Shown here: positions 6,647-12,695 of the stretch, in pieces
Position numbering within the stretch: the first letter of the stretch is position 1
How the letters are laid out: every line of letters starts with the position of its first letter
Assembly (NCBI GenBank): GCA_031370625.1
Contig: JANMQR010000239.1
Span: forward strand, 1 to 12,695
DNA length: 12,695 bases
Origin: UKL13-2 sp031370625
GTDB lineage: Bacteria > Pseudomonadota > Gammaproteobacteria > Burkholderiales > Usitatibacteraceae
Reading direction: 5' to 3'
Notes under the pieces: generated by a model
The model's database searches: none
Told to the model about the DNA's origin: nothing
Seen by the model: the letters and a program-made list of their open reading frames with translations, nothing else
Position numbers and translations under genes: made by a program

Positions 6647-8656
6647 TTAGAACGAGTAAGTCACCACAACGGAATAAAAATCGCGGTCACGAATTGGGTT
6701 GGAATTGGTGCAATAACGCGCACCCTGGCCCGCGCGCCCCAGTGCTGCCACACCATTAATTTGCGCGGCAAGGGCCGTTTGACCTGGGTTGGTAATCTGA
6801 TCGGTGCCGCAGAATGTACGACCACCGAAGAAATTGGTGTACGACAGGTCAAGCGACAATTTTTTCTGCCAATCAAAGTTAGTACCCAACGACACCGATT
6901 TCACGCCCTCGGTGAACGTTTGCGAAACGCCTTTTACGTCGTGGTTAAAGGCGATACGTGGTGCCACGTTTGCGTTGAAAACCAGGTTTGGATATTCGGC
7001 ACGCGTAACCAAGCGGTAGCCCCACGAATTTTCTGTGACAAAGCCTTCGGTCTGCACGGAACCCGCCTGACCCGCGACGGCTCCTTCTTGCGTAGCCGGT
7101 AGGGTAACGCCTGGGCCGTTGAATTTTAGATTGCTGTTCAGACCGCCGTACTTGGTAAAGCCAACTTCGCCCACGAACACGAACTGATCTGCGCCCAAAA
7201 TATTAGGAATACCTTTGGTCGCCGTCATTTGCGCTTGCGTCATCTTTACGCGCTCCCAGCCTTGTAGCCGCGTACCGTTAGGCACCAAGCCAGCAGCTGA
7301 AACTCCAAACGGACGGCCTGCCGCAGCGTCAACAGTACCGGGAATGGTACGGAAACCAGTCAGCAAGTTGGGCGCGCCCAGTGCGGCTAACAATACTTCT
7401 GGTGCTGCGATTGCCAATGGCTGATTAGGGCGATACGAAACTTCGCCCTGCAACGCAGTACCAATCGGGCCTTGGGTGTTAAACGAAAAGCCCAGCAAAC
7501 GAATGTTTTCAGGATATTCGGTGTAGTAGTTTGCTGTGCCGGTTTGGCCAACTAGCGCGCCGAGCGGCGTGCCCGTAAGCCCAGACGTTACTGTGCCCTT
7601 TGTCCCTGACAAAAACGGGATACGGCTGTGATAATTCAAATAATAAAAACCGAATTCTGTATTGTTAAGCTCACTCGCCAAATAGCGAAAAGCCGCACCA
7701 TATTGGCCGTGATCGCTTGGATCTCTGTCTGCGGCACGTGGCGCCCAGATAGCTGCTGCCGGATCAAACACGCCCAGCAGAGCTTGAGCAACCGGCCCCG
7801 CGCCTGGTGTAGTAGGTGGCACCGGATTGGTGGGCTTTCTACCCGTCAAATCATTACGACGACCAAAACTCAAAAACACCTGATTCGAATCATCAGACGC
7901 GAAATCGTTATTGCTCCAGTACGAGCCGCGTGGATCAAGCTTGGTGCGGTCATGATTGAATTGCACAAATGCTTCAACGCTGGCGGCTTTAGTAATCTCA
8001 AGCGAGGCGAGCAAGCTTGAAGTGGGCAAAAATGCTTCTTTTAATTCCGAGCCCGGCGTCCGCAGCTTTACCAAATCAACCGAGTTAATCGAGTTGATGC
8101 TGTTTGGAATAAATGTAGATTCACCCCATGAAATAACTTGATTACCCGCACGAAAGCGGAGCTTGGTGCCGCCAAGATCGAAACTCTTGGTCACGAAGGT
8201 ATCGAGCATGCGACCATCTTCACCCGAGCGGGTCTTGCCAATGGGCCCAAGAAAATCTTTGTTGCGATTGGCGAAATCAATAAAGTACGTGCCGCGCGCA
8301 AAAAAGCCCCAGCCTTCATATTTCAAATCAAGATCACTTGTCGCTTTCACCACATTGGCAAACGGGCTGCCTTTTTTATAATTGCGATTGCCATCGTCTT
8401 CATTCACAGACCGCGCTGAACCACCGTTGGCAATACCAATCAAGCTGTTTATCGGTGCCTGCGCGCGAATCGACAGGCCATACGAAAGCGTGGTGTCGAA
8501 ACTACCGCTCACGCCGCTGTCGTAGGTGAATTGAATCGCATTGGCGGAGCCCGCGAAACTCAACGCAATTGCAGAAACTACGGCGGAGGCTACTGCGGCT
8601 GCGGACACTTTCACCGCTGGTAAAAAAGCGCGATGACGTTGCGTATTGGTACTCAT
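6647..8656 (-). CDS. DUF1302 family outer-membrane beta-barrel protein
   Basis: The 669-residue protein starts at ATG 8656, with GAGGAG 8 nt upstream. A long signal peptide (Arg-containing n-region, Ala-rich core at about 17-36) ends in ANA at 38-40. The mature protein begins IQFTYDSGVSGSFDTTLSYG, typical of DUF1302. Regions such as LRFRAGNQVISWGES and the alternating aromatic strands throughout (for example FGFYYLNYHSRIPF) indicate a membrane barrel. The chain ends in VVVTYSF, with the C-terminal Phe recognised by the Bam assembly machinery. Two Cys lie near the C-terminus (FCGTDQ and RYCTNS) and could pair in an extracellular loop. The family has no settled function; members are outer-membrane proteins often found with DUF1329 and with genes for steroid, hydrocarbon or lipid metabolism. 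Here the gene follows the thiolase gene and is first in the envelope module. It probably forms the outer-membrane channel or docking site. Confidence 0.93.
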   Translation of the reverse strand: MSTNTQRHRAFLPAVKVSAAAVASAVVSAIALSFAGSANAIQFTYDSGVSGSFDTTLSYGLSIRAQAPINSLIGIANGGSARSVNEDDGNRNYKKGSPFANVVKATSDLDLKYEGWGFFARGTYFIDFANRNKDFLGPIGKTRSGEDGRMLDTFVTKSFDLGGTKLRFRAGNQVISWGESTFIPNSINSINSVDLVKLRTPGSELKEAFLPTSSLLASLEITKAASVEAFVQFNHDRTKLDPRGSYWSNNDFASDDSNQVFLSFGRRNDLTGRKPTNPVPPTTPGAGPVAQALLGVFDPAAAIWAPRAADRDPSDHGQYGAAFRYLASELNNTEFGFYYLNYHSRIPFLSGTKGTVTSGLTGTPLGALVGQTGTANYYTEYPENIRLLGFSFNTQGPIGTALQGEVSYRPNQPLAIAAPEVLLAALGAPNLLTGFRTIPGTVDAAAGRPFGVSAAGLVPNGTRLQGWERVKMTQAQMTATKGIPNILGADQFVFVGEVGFTKYGGLNSNLKFNGPGVTLPATQEGAVAGQAGSVQTEGFVTENSWGYRLVTRAEYPNLVFNANVAPRIAFNHDVKGVSQTFTEGVKSVSLGTNFDWQKKLSLDLSYTNFFGGRTFCGTDQITNPGQTALAAQINGVAALGRAGQGARYCTNSNPIRDRDFYSVVVTYSF

Positions 8657-8932
8657 TGGGTGTTCTCCTCGGAAAGTGTTTGTCTGGACTGCTATTTTTT
8701 ATAACGTAAAAACAAATTCATAAATGCAAGTTGCGCCAACCTACATTCATTTCTGGACTAAATGCTGACAATTTCCCGCAGTCTGCTCAGATCGTTGTTT
8801 ACGTCTCTGGGGAGAACTTTACAGGAAAATTATCAGCAGGTAATCGCTTTTCAACTGCTGCATTGCAGCAATACAACACTCGAGAAATGAACATAAAGTC
8901 AGTAACTTGGCGTTGATCGCTTTTGCGCTCGC
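8657..8932 (-). other. Gap between thiolase and DUF1302 genes
   Basis: This 276-bp stretch has no gene that I can support. It holds the DUF1302 Shine-Dalgarno sequence, the weak promoter at 8698-8729, a GTTTACGTC motif at 8797-8805 that also occurs upstream of the fad operon, and a 15-bp interrupted palindrome TGCTGCA-T-TGCAGCA (8856-8870). No T-run follows that palindrome on the - strand, so no terminator is visible after the thiolase gene. Read-through from the fad operon into the envelope module is therefore possible. Confidence 0.4.
8698..8729 (-). promoter_or_regulatory. Weak candidate promoter for DUF1302 gene
   Basis: On the - strand a -10-like TATAAA (8703-8698) or TTATAA (8704-8699) lies about 42 nt before the ATG. 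A TTGCAT (8729-8724) sits 19-20 nt upstream of it. The -10 is good but the -35 matches only the TTG and the spacer is long. It is the only promoter-like pair I see in this gap. Confidence 0.3.
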
Positions 8933-10129
8933 TTACATGGCTTCAAATAGCCCTGCCGCACCCATGCCGGTGCCGATGCACATCGTCACCATGCCCCACT
9001 TTTGTTTGGTGCGGCGCATGCCATGAACCAGCGTCGCGGCGCGGATCGCGCCGGTCGCGCCGAGTGGATGACCGAGCGCAATTGCACCGCCCAGCGGATT
9101 GATTTTTGACGCATCCAATCCCAAATCTTTTATGACGGCAAGTGATTGCGCCGCGAAGGCTTCGTTAAGCTCGATCCAATCCAAATCCTGATGATTGATG
9201 CCCGCCTGTTTCAAGACTTTCGGAATCGCCTTGATCGGACCGATGCCCATAATTTCGGCAGGCACACCGGCTACTGCAAACGAAACGAAACGCGCCAGTG
9301 GTTGCATATTGTATTTTTTCAACGCTTTCTCGCTCATCAGAATCAGCGCACCGGCGCCGTCAGACATTTGCGATGAGTTACCGGCGGTTACACTGCCTTT
9401 AGCTGCGAACACCGCGCGCAATTTTGCAAGCGATTCAACTGTTGAGTCAGGACGCGGCCCCTCATCGGTATCAGCCATTTTTTTGCGATGCTTGATTTGT
9501 CCACTAGCCAGATCCGGCGATGCGGTATCAATTTCATACGGCACAATTTCGGCTCTGAAATGACCATTGGCAATCGCACCAGCCGCCTTTGCGTGTGATG
9601 CAGCCGCGAACGCGTCCTGCTCTTCGCGCGATACCTTCCATTGCTGCGCCACTTTCTCGGCCGTGATGCCCATGCCATAAGCAATCGCGACATGTTCGTT
9701 GTTCGCAAACACGCTGGCACCCAATGCCACCTTATTACCCATCATAGGCACCATCGACATCGATTCAGTGCCTGCCGCGATCATCACATCATCATCGCCT
9801 GCACGAATCCGATCTGCGGCCATGCTGATCGCCTGCACGCCGGATGAGCAAAAACGATTGATGGTCACACCTGGCACCGAATCAGGCAGTCCTGCCAACA
9901 GCACGCCGATCCGCGCCACGTTCATGCCCTGCTCGCCTTCCGGCATCGCGCAGCCGACCACCACGTCGCCAATGTCAGTCGGGTCAAGCCCCGGCACCTG
10001 CGCAATCGCACCGCGCAATACATGCGCGAGCATGTCATCCGGACGAACGCTTTTGAACATGCCGCGTGGCGCTTTGCCGACCGGTGTGCGCACGGCGGCA
10101 ACAATGTATACGTCTTGAAGTTGTTTCAT
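8933..10129 (-). CDS. fadA: Acetyl-CoA C-acyltransferase (3-ketoacyl-CoA thiolase)
   Basis: The 398-residue protein has the usual thiolase length and starts at ATG 10129 with GGAG 7 nt upstream. It cleaves 3-ketoacyl-CoA with CoA to give acetyl-CoA and a shortened acyl-CoA, the last beta-oxidation step, in the cytoplasm. Visible catalytic elements are the nucleophile Cys94 in NRFCSSGVQAI, the NEAFA motif at 322-326, His354 in GGAIALGHPLGATGA and the acid/base Cys384 in CIGTGMGAAG. All are intact. The open frame extends upstream to 10285, but that part overlaps the preceding gene out of frame and lacks thiolase features. The preceding dehydrogenase/hydratase gene ends 47 bp upstream, which is the usual arrangement for a beta-oxidation pair. 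An acetyl-CoA acetyltransferase role (biosynthetic direction) cannot be excluded from sequence alone, but the partner gene favours degradation. Confidence 0.95.
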   Translation of the reverse strand: MKQLQDVYIVAAVRTPVGKAPRGMFKSVRPDDMLAHVLRGAIAQVPGLDPTDIGDVVVGCAMPEGEQGMNVARIGVLLAGLPDSVPGVTINRFCSSGVQAISMAADRIRAGDDDVMIAAGTESMSMVPMMGNKVALGASVFANNEHVAIAYGMGITAEKVAQQWKVSREEQDAFAAASHAKAAGAIANGHFRAEIVPYEIDTASPDLASGQIKHRKKMADTDEGPRPDSTVESLAKLRAVFAAKGSVTAGNSSQMSDGAGALILMSEKALKKYNMQPLARFVSFAVAGVPAEIMGIGPIKAIPKVLKQAGINHQDLDWIELNEAFAAQSLAVIKDLGLDASKINPLGGAIALGHPLGATGAIRAATLVHGMRRTKQKWGMVTMCIGTGMGAAGLFEAM

Positions 10130-10170
10130 TTTGATTCTCCAGTGAATATAAGTTTGGCGAAAGATGCGGC

Positions 10171-10186
10171 GCGGAATTAATTCCGC
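10171..10186. other. 16-bp perfect palindrome over the stop codon of the dehydrogenase/hydratase gene
   Basis: GCGGAATTAATTCCGC is its own reverse complement and contains the TAA stop (10179-10177) of the upstream gene. In mRNA it could form a 6-bp stem with a TTAA loop, just before the thiolase ribosome-binding site. No T-run follows. It may tune coupling or stability between the two cistrons, or be chance. Confidence 0.4.
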
Positions 10187-12549
10187 AGCGGCTTTCCATT
10201 CTTCAACATGAACGCGATCCGGTCTTGCGTTTTCGGCATCTTGGCCAATTCGCAAAAGTGATGGCGCTCCAAATCCAGCATCCATTTTTCATCCACCATC
10301 GAGCCTGGCGTCACTTCGCCGCCGCACAAACAGGCCGCGATGCGGGTGCCGATTTCGTAATCGTGTTCCGAAATGAAACCGCCCTCTTTCATATTCACCA
10401 AAATCATTTTTAGCGTGGCAATACCGGTATCGCCCGCGACCGGAAATTGCGTTGGCGCTAGTGGTGGACGATAAACTGAGGCGGCCATTGCCCGCACATT
10501 TTCCAGCGCCACCAATAACAATTCGTTGCTGTTCAAAATAATCACATCGCGCCAGCGCAGATAACCCATTTCTTTCGCACCCAACGCCGATTTCGATACT
10601 TCGCCCATCGCCACTTGCTTAAACATTTTAGTGATCTCAGGCAACAAATCACCGCCGTGTGCGTTGAGTGCCGCGCGCAATGCGATTTCTTTCAAACCAC
10701 CACCCGCAGGCAACAAGCCCACACCCGCTTCCACCAAGCCGATATAGCTTTCGAGCGAGGCAATCACGCGATCTGAATGCATCACAAATTCGCAGCCACC
10801 ACCGAGCGCCAAACCATCCACCGCAGACACCACCGGCACCAGGCTGTACTTGATGCGCTGCGACGTTTGCTGGAATACGTTCACCATCGCTTCAAATTCA
10901 TCAAAGCGGCCTTGCTGCAATGATTCCAACGCCTTCACCAAATTCGCGCCCGCTGCGTACGGCGGCTCTGTTTGCCAAATGACAAGACCCTTGTAATTCG
11001 CTTCAGCCTCGTCGATGGCTTTGTTCAGGCCTTCAAGCACATCGCTGCCGATGGAATGCATCTTGGATTTAAACGAGACGATGGCGACATCATCAAAACC
11101 TTTTGCCGTCCACATACGAACTGCGTCAGTTTCGAAAATCGTCGTACCTTTGTCGGATTTTTCACCGAGCATCAACTCCGGGAAAAACTGGCGTTGATAA
11201 ACGGGCAAGGTTGAACGCGGCACCATTTTTCCGCTTGCTGCAGAATACGAACCTTCCTGCGAATGCACGCCCGCGCGACCATCCGTGACCCACGCAGGCA
11301 ACGGTACATTCGCCATAGTTTTCCCAGCGGCGATGTCTTCTGAAATCCACTTCGCCACCTGCGCCCAACCTGCGGCCTGCCACAATTCAAACGGGCCCAT
11401 TTTCCAGCCGAATCCCCAGCGAATCGCGAAATCGATATCGCGCGCACTGTGGGCGATGTCGCCTAACTGAATCGCGCAATAGTGAAACAAATCGCGGAAG
11501 ATCGACCACAAAAATTGTGCTTGCGGATGCGTACTGGCGCGCAGTGCGGCGAATTGTTCCGCCGGATTCTTTACTTTCAAAATCGCCGCGACTTCATCGG
11601 CCATTTTGCCGTCCGAGATTTTGTAATCCTGCGCGGCCAAATCAAGAACCATGATGTCCTTGCCTTTTTTGGTGAACACGCCGGCCTTGGTTTTTTGACC
11701 CAGCGCGCCTTTGGCGATCAGCGCCGTCAACCACGCGGGGCTTTGATAAAACTTGTGCCACGGATCGTTCGGCAGGGTATCCGACAATGTTTTGATCGTC
11801 AGCGACATCGTATCAAGTCCCACCACATCCGCCGTGCGGAAAGTCGCACTTTTCGCGCGACCAATCGCGGGGCCGGTGAGCGCATCAGCCACATCGAACG
11901 GCAATTTGAATTGTCCCGTGTGATACATGGTGGATGCCATCGAAAATACACCGATGCGATTGGCGACAAAATTAGGCGTGTCCTTCGCACGAACCACGCC
12001 CTTGCCGACGGTGGTGACGAGGAAAGTTTCGAGCTGATCGATGATGGATGGCTCGGTTAACGCCGTCGGAATTAACTCCACCAATTTCATGTAACGCGGC
12101 GGATTAAAAAAGTGAATGCCGCAGAAGCGATGACGCAATGCTTCAGGGAATACTTTCGATAGCTCAGTAATGCTCAGGCCGGATGTATTCGAGGCGAAAA
12201 TTGTATTCGCACCGAGGAACGGAGCCACCTTTTCATATAGCGATTTTTTCCAATCCATCTTTTCCGAAATCGCCTCAATCACCAGATCGCAATCGCGCAG
12301 CCATTCCAGATTTTCATCGTAGTTGGCCGGTGTGATCAATGACACGCGCGCTTTCGAGGCCAGCGGATCAGGCGACAATTTTGTCAAACCATCGAGCGCC
12401 TTTAAAACGATGCCGTTCTTCGGTCCCTCTTTCGCGGCGAGGTCAAACAAAATCGCTTTCACATTCGCGTTGGTGAGATGCGCTGCGATCTGCGCACCCA
12501 TCACGCCTGCACCAAGAACGGCGACTTTTTTGATGTGGAAATTTTTCAT
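10177..12549 (-). CDS. 3-hydroxyacyl-CoA dehydrogenase/enoyl-CoA hydratase (FadN-like fusion)
   Basis: The 790-residue bifunctional beta-oxidation enzyme hydrates trans-2-enoyl-CoA and oxidises the 3-hydroxyacyl-CoA with NAD+. The dehydrogenase half comes first: the Rossmann motif GAGVMG is at 13-18, and the catalytic set Ser123 (SNTSGL), His146 (GIHFFNPP), Glu158 and Asn197 (DTPNFVANRIG) is all present. The C-terminal dehydrogenase domain spans about 200-300, with a second dehydrogenase-like region (SARDIDFAIRWGFGWKMGPFEL) at about 368-389. The crotonase half spans about 480-690, with the oxyanion/catalytic part GLALGGGCEF (Glu587) and IGLVEAGVGLLPAGGG (Glu607), so both crotonase glutamates are kept. 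This order is the reverse of E. coli FadB and matches Bacillus FadN in order and length. The start ATG at 12549 has AGGAG 6 nt upstream. The thiolase gene follows after 47 bp and would complete the cycle. No acyl-CoA dehydrogenase gene lies in the window. Confidence 0.95.
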   Translation of the reverse strand: MKNFHIKKVAVLGAGVMGAQIAAHLTNANVKAILFDLAAKEGPKNGIVLKALDGLTKLSPDPLASKARVSLITPANYDENLEWLRDCDLVIEAISEKMDWKKSLYEKVAPFLGANTIFASNTSGLSITELSKVFPEALRHRFCGIHFFNPPRYMKLVELIPTALTEPSIIDQLETFLVTTVGKGVVRAKDTPNFVANRIGVFSMASTMYHTGQFKLPFDVADALTGPAIGRAKSATFRTADVVGLDTMSLTIKTLSDTLPNDPWHKFYQSPAWLTALIAKGALGQKTKAGVFTKKGKDIMVLDLAAQDYKISDGKMADEVAAILKVKNPAEQFAALRASTHPQAQFLWSIFRDLFHYCAIQLGDIAHSARDIDFAIRWGFGWKMGPFELWQAAGWAQVAKWISEDIAAGKTMANVPLPAWVTDGRAGVHSQEGSYSAASGKMVPRSTLPVYQRQFFPELMLGEKSDKGTTIFETDAVRMWTAKGFDDVAIVSFKSKMHSIGSDVLEGLNKAIDEAEANYKGLVIWQTEPPYAAGANLVKALESLQQGRFDEFEAMVNVFQQTSQRIKYSLVPVVSAVDGLALGGGCEFVMHSDRVIASLESYIGLVEAGVGLLPAGGGLKEIALRAALNAHGGDLLPEITKMFKQVAMGEVSKSALGAKEMGYLRWRDVIILNSNELLLVALENVRAMAASVYRPPLAPTQFPVAGDTGIATLKMILVNMKEGGFISEHDYEIGTRIAACLCGGEVTPGSMVDEKWMLDLERHHFCELAKMPKTQDRIAFMLKNGKPLRN

Positions 12550-12643
12550 ACTTCACTCCTGGTTAGCGGAAATCTATTAAACAAATGTCTAGCACTGGCG
12601 CGGTGTTCCGAGCATTTTAGGCCCGAAGTGCGCTCTGATATTA

Positions 12644-12667
12644 AGGTTTACGTCAAGGGTTACGTCA
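12644..12667. repeat. 12-bp tandem direct repeat upstream of the fad operon
   Basis: AGGTTTACGTCA (12644-12655) is followed directly by AGGGTTACGTCA (12656-12667), with one mismatch. The pair lies about 95-118 nt upstream of the dehydrogenase/hydratase start, in its presumed promoter region. A one-turn direct repeat is a typical layout for a regulator site. The ACGT core recalls operators of MerR-family LiuR-type regulators of acyl-CoA catabolism, but I recall that consensus only loosely and the site here is direct rather than inverted. The remaining leader (12550-12643) shows no clear -35/-10 pair. Confidence 0.45.
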
Positions 12668-12695
12668 GCAAGGCCCTCGGCTTATGGTTTTCATC

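Noticed and set aside
8725..8738. Sigma-54-like TGGCGC...TTGCA upstream of the DUF1302 gene
   Set aside because: Only 8 nt separate the GG and GC elements, whereas sigma-54 promoters need 10, so the spacing is wrong.
8856..8870. TGCTGCA-T-TGCAGCA palindrome as a terminator of the fad operon
   Set aside because: No T-run follows on the - strand and the loop would be a single base; it is listed only as a palindrome in the gap.
10130..10285. N-terminal extension of the thiolase frame up to 10285
   Set aside because: The extra 52 codons overlap the end of the preceding gene, show no thiolase sequence, and a proper GGAG ribosome-binding site precedes the ATG at 10129.
11482..12060. 192-codon open frame on the + strand
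   Set aside because: It is antisense to the dehydrogenase half of the beta-oxidation enzyme, where catalytic motifs fix the real frame.
12681..12695. TTATGGTTTTCATC at the window edge resembling TTATGGGTTTTCATC at 6393-6407 in the DUF1329 leader
   Set aside because: The second copy is part of a Met-Lys-Thr type reading near the DUF1329 start and the first is cut by the window edge; one short match with a one-base gap is not enough to call a repeat.

Overview
The window reads as a chromosomal segment of a Gram-negative proteobacterium, most likely a betaproteobacterium. This rests on the gene families present (DUF1302, DUF1329, a YCF48-type propeller, an MMPL/RND transporter, and a fused hydroxyacyl-CoA dehydrogenase/enoyl-CoA hydratase with its thiolase), on several Sec signal peptides, and on an outer-membrane barrel ending in Phe. 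The taxonomic call is an inference from gene content; no rRNA or other marker is present. I see no mobile element, tRNA, rRNA or CRISPR array.

Layout. At the left end a MOSC-domain protein, cut by the window edge, runs on the + strand (1-792). Every other gene is on the - strand, so transcription runs right to left. In transcription order they are: a two-domain beta-oxidation enzyme (12549-10177), a thiolase (10129-8933), a DUF1302 outer-membrane barrel (8656-6647), a DUF1329 LolA-like periplasmic protein (6379-5009), a YCF48/BNR-type beta-propeller (4807-3710), an RND/MMPL inner-membrane transporter (3617-1251) and a small DUF423 membrane protein (1196-807). The DUF423 gene converges on the MOSC gene with only 14 bp between them.

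How they work together. The first two genes form a compact fad-type operon (47-bp gap) that would carry out hydration, NAD-dependent oxidation and thiolysis of acyl-CoAs. The next four encode one protein for each envelope layer: outer-membrane barrel, soluble periplasmic LolA-like carrier, secreted propeller and inner-membrane lipid-type RND pump. I infer that they form a trans-envelope machine moving a hydrophobic substrate, possibly one linked to the neighbouring beta-oxidation genes. The substrate and direction are unknown, and this module is the most interesting part of the window.

Regulation seen in the sequence. A good intrinsic terminator lies just after the DUF1302 gene (6582-6635). 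A perfect 12-bp stem-loop lies between the DUF1329 and YCF48 genes (4941-4981). The module is therefore probably transcribed as graded or separate units rather than as one uniform mRNA. A 12-bp tandem repeat with a TTACGTCA core lies upstream of the fad operon, and a 9-bp part of it recurs upstream of the DUF1302 gene, hinting at shared control. No gap between genes exceeds 300 bp.
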